A stretch of 64,000 nucleotides of DNA. It comes from Agrobacterium tumefaciens_K. GTDB taxonomy: Bacteria; Pseudomonadota; Alphaproteobacteria; Rhizobiales; Rhizobiaceae. The notes under the pieces were generated by a model. That model worked only from the letters and a program-made list of their open reading frames with translations, was not told the DNA's origin and did no database searches. The stretch is from contig NZ_JAOEGC010000007.1 of NCBI RefSeq assembly GCF_031801495.1, forward strand, positions 149,443-213,442, written 5' to 3'. Below are positions 7,776 to 16,608 of this stretch, in pieces. Within the stretch, counting starts at the first letter, position 1, and every line of letters begins with the position of its first letter. The position numbers and the translations under genes are program-made.

Positions 7776-10700
7776 TCATGCGGCGATCTGGTCTGCTTCA
7801 GCAATGGCCGAAGCAGCCAGTTCTTCCTCGATCTCGCGAAGCCGCTTCCTTTTCGCGCCAAGCTCGTCAGCGAACTGGAATGCGCCACCAGTGCGCCATT
7901 GATACGAATTCAGCCGGCGTCCGGCCTCGTCCAATCGGCGGCGATATTGCCGCTGCTCCTCGTCGAAACCATCAAGCGCATGCTCCAGACGCGAGATCGC
8001 GCCAAGCGGCGTGACGGTGATGGAGAGATCGACCTCATAGTCGGCGCCAGTGCGCTGGAGCAGCGTCTCGAAACGATAGCCATCGCCCTTGCCAAAACGC
8101 TCCCCTTCATAGACCAGATCGAAGCCGCCGATCGTCGCCAGATGCACCTCGCCCTCCTGCTGGAGCTGAAGCAGCGTGAGGATCTCCTTCATCAGTGCGC
8201 GACCGGCTTCCTTGCGCTCGGTATGGTTCTGACCGAGCACCGCCATCGTGAAGGCGTCGCCGTTGGTCGGCCGGAGGCGTGCGATGTCCTCGCCGATCTC
8301 ACGTATGCGCCGCGTCGAGACCTCGATCTCGCGCTCGGCGTCGCGCATCTGCCGGCGGACGGCGTATTGGTCGTCCTCGTGCGCGGCACGCAGACGTTCG
8401 AGCCGAGCGATATCGGCCTCCAAACCGGCCTTCTGCATCAAACGCTCATCGCCGGATGCGATCGCCTTGGCCATGGCGAATTGGTTCGCGGCCCCTTCGC
8501 CAACGTCCTCCAGCCGACGGATCGAGGTGTCGCCGGAGAGCGCGGCGGCGATGAAGCGGGCTTTGCGCTCATTGTTCTGCCACATGGAGGCGTCGAGTGA
8601 TCCCTCGGTGGCATAGGCGAAGATATCGACTTCGTCGTGCTGGTTGCCCTGGCGAATGATCCGGCCTTCCCGCTGTTCGATCTGCGACGGCAGCCATGGC
8701 ACATCGAGATGGTGGAGGGCTTTGAGCCGTAGCTGAGCGTTGACGCCGGTCCCCATGGTCTCCGACGATCCGATCAGGAAGCGGACCTTGCCCGCCCTGA
8801 CATCGCCAAACAACCGCTGCTTGGCCTCGGTCTTTTTATAGTCCTGCATAAACGCGATCTGCGCGGCGGGCACGCCAAGCTGGATCAGTTCGTCTCGGAT
8901 GAAGCGATAGGCCGAGAAGCCGCGGGTTTTCTCGACATTAATCGTGCCGAGATCCGAGAAGATCATCTGGGCGGCGCCTGGCAGATCAAACTCCTTGCCG
9001 TCAGGGCGACGATAGATGGCCTCGCCGGTCTCCGTCCATATCCGGTGGGCATTGCGCACGAGGAGATTGAGCTTGTTATCTGCCTCGTTCCCGGCCGCCG
9101 GCATCACGAAGCGCAGGTCGATCGCGGCATGGCGACCATCGGTGATCACCGAAAGCAGAATGTCGTCACCTGGCTTTGCCGGCCCCTCGCGCTTCTCGAT
9201 CGCCTTGATCCGTCCATCGAGCATCTGCTGATAGCTCTTGAACAACGCCGTCGGCTTGGCCGTCAGGATCTGACGCCGCCTGGTCGAGATGTTGGGCACC
9301 TTCACATATTGCCGGAGATCCTCCGGCATGACGACATCGGCGAAGGAGCGGAACATGGCGATCAGTTCGGGCACGTTGACGAAGCTGGCGAAGCGGCTGA
9401 CCGACTTGTATTTGCCAGACGGCTGGATTTCGAGTTCGGTCGTCGTATCGCCAAAGCAGGATGCCCAAGCATCGAATTCGTGCAGGCCGCGTTCAGAAAG
9501 AGCCGCATGGCCAAGCAGGCGCTGGATCGAGAACATCTCGCCTACCGTATTCGTGATTGGCGTGCCCGACGCGAGAACCAGCGCGCGGCCGGGGTTCTTC
9601 GTTTCGATATAGCGGGACTTCACATAGAGATCCCAAGCACGTTGCGAGCCGTTGGGATCGATGCCCTTCAGCGTCGACATGTTGGTGGCGAAGGAGAGCT
9701 TGCGGAATTCCTGCGCCTCATCGACGACGATCTGGTCAATGCCGATCTCCGAGATCGTCAGCAAATCATCCTTGCGGGTGGCGAGGCCTTCGAGCCGTTC
9801 CTGCAATCCCTCCTTCAACCGCTCGAGCCGCTTGCGCGAGACGCGGTCCTCGCTGTCGACCTTGGTCAGCAGATCCTCATAGAGTTGGAGCTCGTCCTGG
9901 ATCATCTGCTGTTCGAAGGCAGAGGGGACAGCGATGAAGCGAAACGCCGAATGGGTGATGATGATCGCATCCCAGGTCGCGGTCGCAGCCCGCGACAGGA
10001 AGCGAGCACGCTTGTCCTTGGTGAAATTCGTCTCGTCAGCGACCAGGATCCGCGCGCTCGGGTAGAGCGCCAGGAATTCCCGGGCAGCCTGCGCCAGGCA
10101 ATGGCCGGGTACGACCAGCATCGCCTTAGCGATCAAGCCGAGCCGGCGCTGTTCCATGATCGCGGCGGCCATGGTCATCGTCTTGCCGGCACCGACGGCA
10201 TGGGCGAGATAGGTGGCCCCGTCGGCGATGATCCGCCATATGCCGCGTTTCTGGTGTCCATAAAGAACGAAGGCGCCAGAGGCGCCGGGTAGTTTTAGGT
10301 GAGAACCATCGAAAGCCCTTGGAGCGATGTTGTTGAAACGATCGTTGTAATCACGGGCCAGCCTGTCGGTGCGATCGGGATTGGTCCAGATCCAGTCCTG
10401 GAAGGCTTGCTTGATCCTCTGCAGTTTTTCGCGGGCGGCCTCGGTATCGACGACATTAAGCACCCGCCGTTCTCCGTCGACATCCTTGAAGGTGTCAAAG
10501 ATCTGGGGAACACGGCTGTTGAGCGCATCGGCGAGCAAGTCGCCGGCATGGCGGCGGCTTGTGCCCCATTCCGATGTGCCGGCGGCGCTGTAGCCGAGTT
10601 GCCGGGCCTCCACCGTCCATGACCCAAGTTCCGGCATATGGTGGATGCGGATATCGGCGTCCATCTTCTCTTTGACGAAGGCGACGACATCGGCGGCCGG

Positions 10701-12863
10701 GATCCATGGCGCGCCGAGACGCGCGGTTATATCGGAGGGGCGAAGGTCGGCCGGCTGCACATCGGTCAAAGCCCGGACATTGCGCTCGTAGGCCGAATCG
10801 AGTTCGGCCGCGGCCTGCGCCACCGCGAGCTTGGTGCGCACTGCACCCGAGAGATATCCGTCCGCCGTTTTCCAGGACCCATCGGCAGGATCGTGGAACA
10901 CGGCCTCGCCCAGCTCGTCGACCACGTCAGCGGCATCGCGATGGAGCAACTCGGCGATATGGTCGATATCGACATGGCCGCGTTCGTTCAGCACGACGGC
11001 GAGCGCATCTGCCGGCGATGTGATGGTCGGCGCCGCAGGCGGCGCTATCATGCGTTCGGAGAAGATTGGACCAGGCTTTGCCGTGTCGGTCTCCAGATCG
11101 TAATCCTCGATCGAGGCGACCAGCCAGCAATCCGGATCGTCGCGAAACGGTGCCAGGTTCGCCTGGCGGTGGGTCTCCTTGACCTCGCCGGTCTCCACGT
11201 CTTCATGGATCGAGACGGTGGTGTGGTTGACCGGCCCGAAATCACGCACGAAGCTCGACCAGGCGATGCGCAGCCGGACCTGAAGATCGCGCCATGGCCG
11301 GTCGGTTTCCTGCGCCTTCAGCAAGTCGCGCACGGCATCACGGATCGGGACCAGCTTGGTGATGATCCGGATATGCTTCTCAGAAATCCCATCGCCCGAC
11401 CGGCCCTTGCGGACAGTAACCGGCACGGCCGCGCCGTTGAGCACTTGCATCAGGCCCTTGGAGCGGTCGAGGAAGAAGCTGCCCTCGCGGACAGGCCCGC
11501 CCTTCGGCTGCAGATCAACGATCTCTGCGAGCTCGTCCTCCAGATCGATGTCGATGGGCGTAGGCTCGCCGTCATAGATGTAGGCCGGCAAAAGCTCGAT
11601 GGCAGCCGCGAGGGCGGTTTCAAGATCGTCACCGCGTGGCCGGCACGTATAGGTCTCACCGAACGGCCCGGAGGTTAACGCGTGGGTGCCGAGCACGAAA
11701 TCCGGGTGCCGGGCGAACCACCTGTTCACACGGATCGCACCTTCGTCATCCGTGGCCGGTCGGACCTCGTCGACATCGAGCCACATCTGATCGCCTTCGG
11801 GCTCGCCGGCCATCCGCTTTCGGAAGAACAGGATGTCGACCACGACATCCGTACCGGCGTCGCGGCGAAAGCTCCCCTCTGGCATGCGGATTGCTGCGAT
11901 CAGATCGGCGGACTTCGCGATATGCTCGCGCGCCGTCGTGTCTGCCTTGTCCATCGTGCCATGGGAGGTCACGAAGGCAGCCAGCGCGCCGGGCTTAAGG
12001 AGATCGATCGACCTTGCAATGAAATAGTCGTGTAGGCGTAGACCGAGCGACCGATAAGCTAGGTCCGATCGGACAGTGCGATCGGAGAAGGGCGGGTTGC
12101 CGATGGCGAGATCGTAGATCGGCGCCAGATCGGTGCGGGCGAAGTCGCCGTTGATGATACGAGCTTTCGGCTGAAGCAGGGCGACAATGCGGGCCGTGAC
12201 CGGGTCGAGTTCGACACCAGTGATGTAAGCAGCATCGCGATAGGGCTCAGGCATCAGAGCCGGAAACAGGCCAATCCCAATTCCGGGCTCCAGCACCCGG
12301 CCGCCGCGCCAGCCGAGTTTTACGATCCCGGCCCAGATCGCCCGGATGATGAACTCGGGCGTGAAATGCGCATATTGGGTGCAGCGGGCGAGGGACGCAT
12401 AGTCTGCCTCGGATACCGCCGTCTCGAGGGAAGAGCCGAGATTGTCCCAGCCCTCACGGAAATCGACCGCGCCCGGCCGACGAAACATGCCGTTCGCCAG
12501 TTCGCTGGCGCCGAAGCCCGTGAAGCGGATCAACTGGGCCTGCTCCTTTGGTGTCGCCGGCCGGTCCTGCTTGGCAATGCCATCGGCAACTAGGATTGCC
12601 GCGACATTCGCGCGGGCGCGATCCTTCCAGGTGGCGCCCAGGTCGCGGTCGCCGTCAAGATAGAAGTTTGCCCGAGACCCTGCTCGCCGCACGGGGGTGG
12701 CAGCGACGGGGAGGGCAGGTGGTGGTGCGGGCGGAATGGGATCCGGGTCGTCGTCATTGGCAGCATCTGGAGAGAAGCCGCCAAACGCGGTCACACCAAG
12801 CCCGAGCCCGGAGGACAGGGCAGAGCTGCCGAACATATCGAAGGTAAAGGGATCGTTGCTCAT
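7776..12863 (-). CDS. DarB-like N6-adenine methylase / SF2 helicase fusion
   Basis: Predicted 1695-residue protein joining a class I adenine methyltransferase to an SNF2/SF2-type helicase. The methylase has an FTGFGASELANGMF segment (about 110-125), the SAM motif EPGIGIGLFP (about 197) and the catalytic NPPF motif (about 256). The helicase half has Walker A AVGAGKT (about 890), DEAQ motif II (about 1046) and motif VI REGRIIRQGNQ (about 1399). A charged coiled-coil C-terminus follows. The order matches the DarB protein of phage P1, which protects DNA from type I restriction, and similar giant proteins of rhizobial plasmids. AAAGGAG is well placed before the ATG. It is the last gene of a minus-strand run after DUF1419. 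Confidence 0.88.
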   Translation of the reverse strand: MSNDPFTFDMFGSSALSSGLGLGVTAFGGFSPDAANDDDPDPIPPAPPPALPVAATPVRRAGSRANFYLDGDRDLGATWKDRARANVAAILVADGIAKQDRPATPKEQAQLIRFTGFGASELANGMFRRPGAVDFREGWDNLGSSLETAVSEADYASLARCTQYAHFTPEFIIRAIWAGIVKLGWRGGRVLEPGIGIGLFPALMPEPYRDAAYITGVELDPVTARIVALLQPKARIINGDFARTDLAPIYDLAIGNPPFSDRTVRSDLAYRSLGLRLHDYFIARSIDLLKPGALAAFVTSHGTMDKADTTAREHIAKSADLIAAIRMPEGSFRRDAGTDVVVDILFFRKRMAGEPEGDQMWLDVDEVRPATDDEGAIRVNRWFARHPDFVLGTHALTSGPFGETYTCRPRGDDLETALAAAIELLPAYIYDGEPTPIDIDLEDELAEIVDLQPKGGPVREGSFFLDRSKGLMQVLNGAAVPVTVRKGRSGDGISEKHIRIITKLVPIRDAVRDLLKAQETDRPWRDLQVRLRIAWSSFVRDFGPVNHTTVSIHEDVETGEVKETHRQANLAPFRDDPDCWLVASIEDYDLETDTAKPGPIFSERMIAPPAAPTITSPADALAVVLNERGHVDIDHIAELLHRDAADVVDELGEAVFHDPADGSWKTADGYLSGAVRTKLAVAQAAAELDSAYERNVRALTDVQPADLRPSDITARLGAPWIPAADVVAFVKEKMDADIRIHHMPELGSWTVEARQLGYSAAGTSEWGTSRRHAGDLLADALNSRVPQIFDTFKDVDGERRVLNVVDTEAAREKLQRIKQAFQDWIWTNPDRTDRLARDYNDRFNNIAPRAFDGSHLKLPGASGAFVLYGHQKRGIWRIIADGATYLAHAVGAGKTMTMAAAIMEQRRLGLIAKAMLVVPGHCLAQAAREFLALYPSARILVADETNFTKDKRARFLSRAATATWDAIIITHSAFRFIAVPSAFEQQMIQDELQLYEDLLTKVDSEDRVSRKRLERLKEGLQERLEGLATRKDDLLTISEIGIDQIVVDEAQEFRKLSFATNMSTLKGIDPNGSQRAWDLYVKSRYIETKNPGRALVLASGTPITNTVGEMFSIQRLLGHAALSERGLHEFDAWASCFGDTTTELEIQPSGKYKSVSRFASFVNVPELIAMFRSFADVVMPEDLRQYVKVPNISTRRRQILTAKPTALFKSYQQMLDGRIKAIEKREGPAKPGDDILLSVITDGRHAAIDLRFVMPAAGNEADNKLNLLVRNAHRIWTETGEAIYRRPDGKEFDLPGAAQMIFSDLGTINVEKTRGFSAYRFIRDELIQLGVPAAQIAFMQDYKKTEAKQRLFGDVRAGKVRFLIGSSETMGTGVNAQLRLKALHHLDVPWLPSQIEQREGRIIRQGNQHDEVDIFAYATEGSLDASMWQNNERKARFIAAALSGDTSIRRLEDVGEGAANQFAMAKAIASGDERLMQKAGLEADIARLERLRAAHEDDQYAVRRQMRDAEREIEVSTRRIREIGEDIARLRPTNGDAFTMAVLGQNHTERKEAGRALMKEILTLLQLQQEGEVHLATIGGFDLVYEGERFGKGDGYRFETLLQRTGADYEVDLSITVTPLGAISRLEHALDGFDEEQRQYRRRLDEAGRRLNSYQWRTGGAFQFADELGAKRKRLREIEEELAASAIAEADQIAA

Positions 12864-12953
12864 GGGAAAGTCTCCTTTGGAATAGGGACGAGCGCCATCG
12901 TCCGGTCGAAGCTGACCGGCTGCTGCGTAGAGTTTGCGAAGATGAGGTCTGGC

Positions 12954-13559
12954 TCAGGCCGCCAGGGTGGAGGGAAGGTTGCGCAGATGCACTGGCAGCT
13001 TTGCCGCGATCTCGTCATCACTGAGCATCTCAAGCAGCTTCAGGAAGGAGCCTTCCTTGCCACCATAGATCATGACCGTGCGATGGCCCTGCATTGGCTT
13101 CGGCCAGCGGCTGCCTGCATAGCCGCGATAGTCGTCCGCGGTGATGCTCCAGATATGCTCGAGGCGTTCGTCGCGACTCATCGCCCGGACAGGGCGGGTT
13201 TCGCGATTGAGGATCGCGGAGCGCATCACCTCGACCGCGTTCGGATCGGAGAGATCGCAATATGCGTGGAAGTAGCGGACGGTATCATCGATCGGAACCT
13301 CATAGAATACCGAGGTCACCGAACCGGTCATGAACTCACGCATCGCGAAGACTGGTCCACGCATCCAGAGCGGCGGCAGGATGTCGAGCATGTAGGAGTA
13401 GGAGCTCTCGTCGATCTCGAACCATTCGCCGGCATAGGTGGCAGACTGATCACCGTTGAAGCGATTGGAGCGTTTGGCGTGCCGGTCGAACAGGCGGAAC
13501 ATGTCGGCGCGCCTAGCAACGCCCTGAAACACTTTGCGGGGCAGGGATATCGAGGTCAT
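12954..13559 (-). CDS. DUF1419 family protein
   Basis: Predicted 201-residue cytoplasmic protein, MTSISLPRKVFQGVARRAD at the start. Features include FDRHAKRSNRF, then GEWFEIDESSYSYMLDILPPLW, which I associate with DUF1419 of rhizobial plasmids. AAAGGA stands 10 nt before the ATG at 13559. It lies 90 nt upstream of the methylase-helicase gene and 73 nt downstream of the TOPRIM gene, so all three are probably co-transcribed. Function unknown. Confidence 0.78.
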   Translation of the reverse strand: MTSISLPRKVFQGVARRADMFRLFDRHAKRSNRFNGDQSATYAGEWFEIDESSYSYMLDILPPLWMRGPVFAMREFMTGSVTSVFYEVPIDDTVRYFHAYCDLSDPNAVEVMRSAILNRETRPVRAMSRDERLEHIWSITADDYRGYAGSRWPKPMQGHRTVMIYGGKEGSFLKLLEMLSDDEIAAKLPVHLRNLPSTLAA

Positions 13560-13632
13560 CTGCTGGATCCTTTCTAGGTTTGAGGACCGAAGGCAGTAAT
13601 GTCGTTTCGACCTCACCATCCTCTTCAGTCCT

Positions 13633-14658
13633 TCATGACCCGTCCCGCCTGGCTGCGTCGGTGCCCGGCCGGGTCAAGGGCCGGCGGATGCCGGGCGGAG
13701 CCTCCCTTGATGCGGCTGGCACGCATGCGGCAGGCCTCACCTTTTTCCGTCCTCCTTCCCGTTTCTCCTTTTCCCTGGCTTTCAGGACCTCGTTCCAGTC
13801 CTCGGCTGGCGGACGCAGCCTCTGCCAGTCGCAGCCAGTCGCCACGGCGAGCGCACGCAATCGCTCTGCGTAGACGTCCCCTTGCGAATTGGCATCCGTT
13901 GCGGCGACCAGTGTACCTCCCCGCTGCAGCGCAAGTTCGCAGAGCGCAGCGTCTGTCGCCGGAGACCACCCGCCACCTGTGCTGATATAGAGAGTTCCCT
14001 CACGCGAACCCTCGATCGCTGCGAGGCTCATTGCGTCGATGGCGGCCTCGGTCACACAAAGGCGGTTGGCATTGATCGGGCCGAGCCGGAAAAGAACCTT
14101 GGAGCCACCACTGGAAAACCCGCGCCATTCTGGTCCTCGCTCTTCCCAGCCAACCACCCGCTGATGGCTGTCAAGATGAACCGCCCACATGCTTCCAAAC
14201 GGTCCTTCCCGCAGGACATCCTCTCGGATGGCCTGCCGGACGATAGCTGCTGGAATGCAGCGCGCCCAACACATATAGCGCCAGGCGCCGGAGGCGGGTG
14301 ATGGCGCGCGCCGGTTACGCCAGCGATCGCCAATATCTTTTACCGGCCCCGACGACCCTGGAGACTTCCATGCTGGGCGGGAAAGTCGAAAACCGACCAG
14401 TGAAGCAACCACCCCCGCGGCAGGCCGGAAGCCAATCTTGTCCAGAAACATGACGAGACCGAAAACATCGCCTTTCCGGTCACTGCGTGGATCGAACCAA
14501 CCTCGTCCGTCATGCGTCACGATGATGATGTCGCCGCCATGCCGGTACTTGACCGCGCGACGCGAGCTTTCCTTCATGTCGACTTCGAAACCGGCCTACT
14601 CAAGTATGACCTCGCAACTGACCCTGGCGCGCAGCGCCTCCAACTCTTCTCGCTTCAT
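13633..14658 (-). pseudogene. DUF3991/TOPRIM-domain protein interrupted by an amber codon
   Basis: The full-length frame would give 341 residues. It starts MKREELEALRARVSCEVILE and is then broken by TAG at 14596-14598, with the reading frame continuing unchanged as AGFEVDMKESSRRAVKYR. Related proteins, as I recall them, have Gln at this point, so CAG to TAG is the likely change. After the stop come a DUF3991-like region and a TOPRIM-type segment (LCVTEAAIDAMSLAAIEGS, then ATDANSQGD), as in primase- and topoisomerase-related proteins of plasmids. An internal ATG at 14577 could still give a 314-residue protein lacking about 27 residues. It could therefore be a partly functional gene, suppressed, or a true pseudogene. 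Confidence 0.72.
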
Positions 14659-14859
14659 CGTCTTACCGGTCGCGGCGCGACCGACCTCTCGTCGTTTCCT
14701 TTCCGCATTTTGCGGGGCAGCTTCAGCCCCGCCGCGAAGAGCAAAGGCTGCAAGGGCGCGTCTGGCAATTGTAGGATTCGACAAGTTTCGAGCCCAGGCG
14801 CGGCGAAGCCTCCCTTGCGGCCGCCAGCTCGCAAGCGGCAGCCGGGTCGGCAAGGCGGC

Positions 14860-15036
14860 TCAATGAGCCGCCCAAGGATGAAATTCATGAATAATCTCGA
14901 GGTCGTCGCTGGCGTCGATCTCGTCGGAGGGCAGGACACCGTACTCGCCGTCGACTTCGAAGACGACGACCGGGACCATGAGGTCACGGGAAAGCTGGAA
15001 GGCGTGAGCTTGTGCAAGTGCGAGATCGTGAGACAT
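14860..15036 (-). CDS. small hypothetical protein
   Basis: Predicted 58 residues, MSHDLALAQAHAFQLSRDL, followed by a beta-rich stretch and an acidic C-terminus ending FHPWAAH. GGAG lies 9 nt before the ATG at 15036; a second ATG at 15051 is possible. It is the first gene of the minus-strand plasmid block and lies 200 nt upstream of the TOPRIM gene. The amphipathic start and acidic end suggest a small soluble protein. No family recognised. Confidence 0.6.
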   Translation of the reverse strand: MSHDLALAQAHAFQLSRDLMVPVVVFEVDGEYGVLPSDEIDASDDLEIIHEFHPWAAH

Positions 15037-15199
15037 GTGAGAGGGCTCCATAAGGAGCAGGCCAATTCCCGCTCGATGGCTCCCCAAAAGGCCGGAGGAT
15101 GGGCGCGATCACCGCATCGGCGAAGCCAAGCGGCCGCAGCTCGCTAGCGGACCCTTCACGGGTTGATCGTGGAAGATCCAGCTTCAGGCCAGGACGCCA

Positions 15200-15298
15200 T
15201 CAAACGAGAGCGGGATCGCGCTGCTTCGGCAGCCCCGTCTGTTGTTCACGTTCTGTCGCAAGATCTATACATTCATTTCCTGTGAGAACCCGATACAT
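15200..15298 (-). CDS. possible 32-residue small protein
   Basis: Short frame MYRVLTGNECIDLATEREQ and so on, ending in QRDPALV. It is included because CGGAGGGAG lies about 5-8 nt before the ATG. No homologue is recalled. It may instead be a remnant of a longer gene, since the frame stays open upstream to 15577. The rest of 15037-15619 holds only a 13-bp palindrome (TTGTAATTTACAA, 15389-15401). Confidence 0.3.
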   Translation of the reverse strand: MYRVLTGNECIDLATEREQQTGLPKQRDPALV

Positions 15299-15583
15299 GG
15301 CGGCTCCCTCCGGCCGCGCGACAAGGTGAGTTACGAGCTCGGCCAGGATCGCAAGACCGGGAAGTCCAATGCGCGAAATGTAGCCGTGTTGTAATTTACA
15401 AAACTCTGCCGGTCTGCAGGCGCGTGGCCGGTGGGAGATTTGACCTCTGTCCACAAGGTGAGCTTGACTGGCATCTCGAGTTGCCGCTCGAAATTGGTGA
15501 TTATGTTGGATCCTACAATTGCGTAGGCGACGTCGACAGGTGTCTGTTCTCCAGATCGAAAATCGGGAGAGCGTCATGTCATG

Positions 15584-15595
15584 AGGTGCGCACCT
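15584..15595. promoter_or_regulatory. 12-bp palindrome just upstream of the LuxR-type gene
   Basis: AGGTGCGCACCT is a perfect palindrome 24 nt before the preferred start of the LuxR-type gene. Its position suits an autoregulatory operator. It lacks the usual CTG-N12-CAG spacing of lux boxes, so the regulator that binds is unknown. Confidence 0.3.
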
Positions 15596-15619
15596 GAAAC
15601 GCGCGAGGGTGACAGGTGC

Positions 15620-16354
15620 ATGGGTGAGGCGCAGCTACAGAAGCTGTCATGGTCAATTTCCGCTTTGCGCGAAGCCGACAGCAAGCCCGAATTCGAGAGC
15701 CGTATCGCCGGGATCCGCGACGTCTACGGATTTTCTCATCTGACTTTCCTCTCCGTTGAAATGTCGACCCTGGGGCGAGGCTATCTGTCATACAGCACCA
15801 CATACCCTGAGGAGTGGACGTCGCGCTACATCGAGAGACGTTACGTCAGGATAGATCCCGTTGTCGAAATCTACAGGTCCGGTTTTCAGCCCGTGGATTG
15901 GTCATCGCTCGACCGGGCCTCTGACCACACCCGGAAATTCTTCAATGAGGCCCTGGATATGGGGATCGGCCCGAGTGGAATGACGGTTCCGGTCCGCGGG
16001 TCATCAGGGTCGCGCAGTCTTGTCTCCGCCACCTCGGCCGTTTTCGGACAAGAGTGGAGCGATCTGCGTACGTCGACCAAACACGATCTCATGCTCTTGT
16101 CGCACTACATGCATGAACAGTTCCAAACAGTGACCGGTGCGCATGCCCAAACCTGCCGAGACCTGTCCAGGCGGGAAAAGGAGTGTCTCCAACTTCTGGC
16201 GAGAGGTATCACACCGAAGAGAATTGCTTTCGCTCTCCAATTGTCTGAACGGACAGTTCGTCTCTATCTTGGCTCGGCGAGACGTAAGTTGGGGGCTGCG
16301 ACAACCTACCAGGCGATTGCGAGAGCCAGCTTTTTCGAACTCATCGAAATTTAA
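15620..16354 (+). CDS. LuxR-family acyl-homoserine-lactone-type transcriptional regulator
   Basis: Predicted 244 residues. The N-terminal half is an autoinducer-binding domain: YLSYSTTYPEEWTSRYIERRY, with WTSRY then RIDPVVE, matches the conserved Trp/Tyr/Asp/Pro positions of TraR and LuxR, and GPSGMTVPVRG carries the conserved Gly. The C-terminal LuxR/GerE helix-turn-helix begins LSRREKECLQLLARG and contains KRIAFALQLSERTVRLYL. The start at 15620 gives the usual family length; an in-frame ATG at 15581 lies before a palindrome and is less likely. No luxI-type synthase is in the window, so it may be a solo receptor or be paired with a distant synthase. Its likely target is the operon at 16.6 kb. 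Confidence 0.9.
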   Translation: MGEAQLQKLSWSISALREADSKPEFESRIAGIRDVYGFSHLTFLSVEMSTLGRGYLSYSTTYPEEWTSRYIERRYVRIDPVVEIYRSGFQPVDWSSLDRASDHTRKFFNEALDMGIGPSGMTVPVRGSSGSRSLVSATSAVFGQEWSDLRTSTKHDLMLLSHYMHEQFQTVTGAHAQTCRDLSRREKECLQLLARGITPKRIAFALQLSERTVRLYLGSARRKLGAATTYQAIARASFFELIEI

Positions 16355-16450
16355 GCCCCGTCATTCGTCACCTTTCTGTTCGCCTGAATTCTCCTAAAGT
16401 CCGGCGGACAACCAATATTGGGCGGATCCGAAACGGCCGGCACTTCTGGC

Positions 16451-16478
16451 ATCTGTCAATCTGGCAAATTTGACAGAT
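16451..16478. promoter_or_regulatory. lux-type box with a third half-site
   Basis: TCTGGCAAATTTGACAGA (16460-16477) is an 18-bp palindrome with a single mismatch and the CTG-N12-CAG pattern of LuxR/TraR-type boxes. A further half-site, ATCTGTCAA, abuts it upstream and pairs perfectly with TTGACAGAT (16470-16478). The site lies about 130 nt before the methyltransferase-like gene and 97 nt after the LuxR-type gene, exactly where an activator of the operon should bind. Binding is inferred. Confidence 0.6.
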
Positions 16479-16608
16479 TGCACAAACTCGCCCCTGAAGG
16501 TCATCTCTCCTGAACCAACTATCGTGATCCGTATGATTGCAAAGCGTTGCTGACGCATGCGGCCGACGGATAGCGCATGTCATTTCGGTAAGAAGAGAGG
16601 ACAGTGCA

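Noticed and set aside
9045..10292. Long plus-strand frame of 415 codons
   Set aside because: Antisense to the methylase-helicase gene, whose Walker A and DEAQ motifs lie on the minus strand here.
10638..11678. Plus-strand frame of 346 codons
   Set aside because: Antisense of the methylase-helicase gene.
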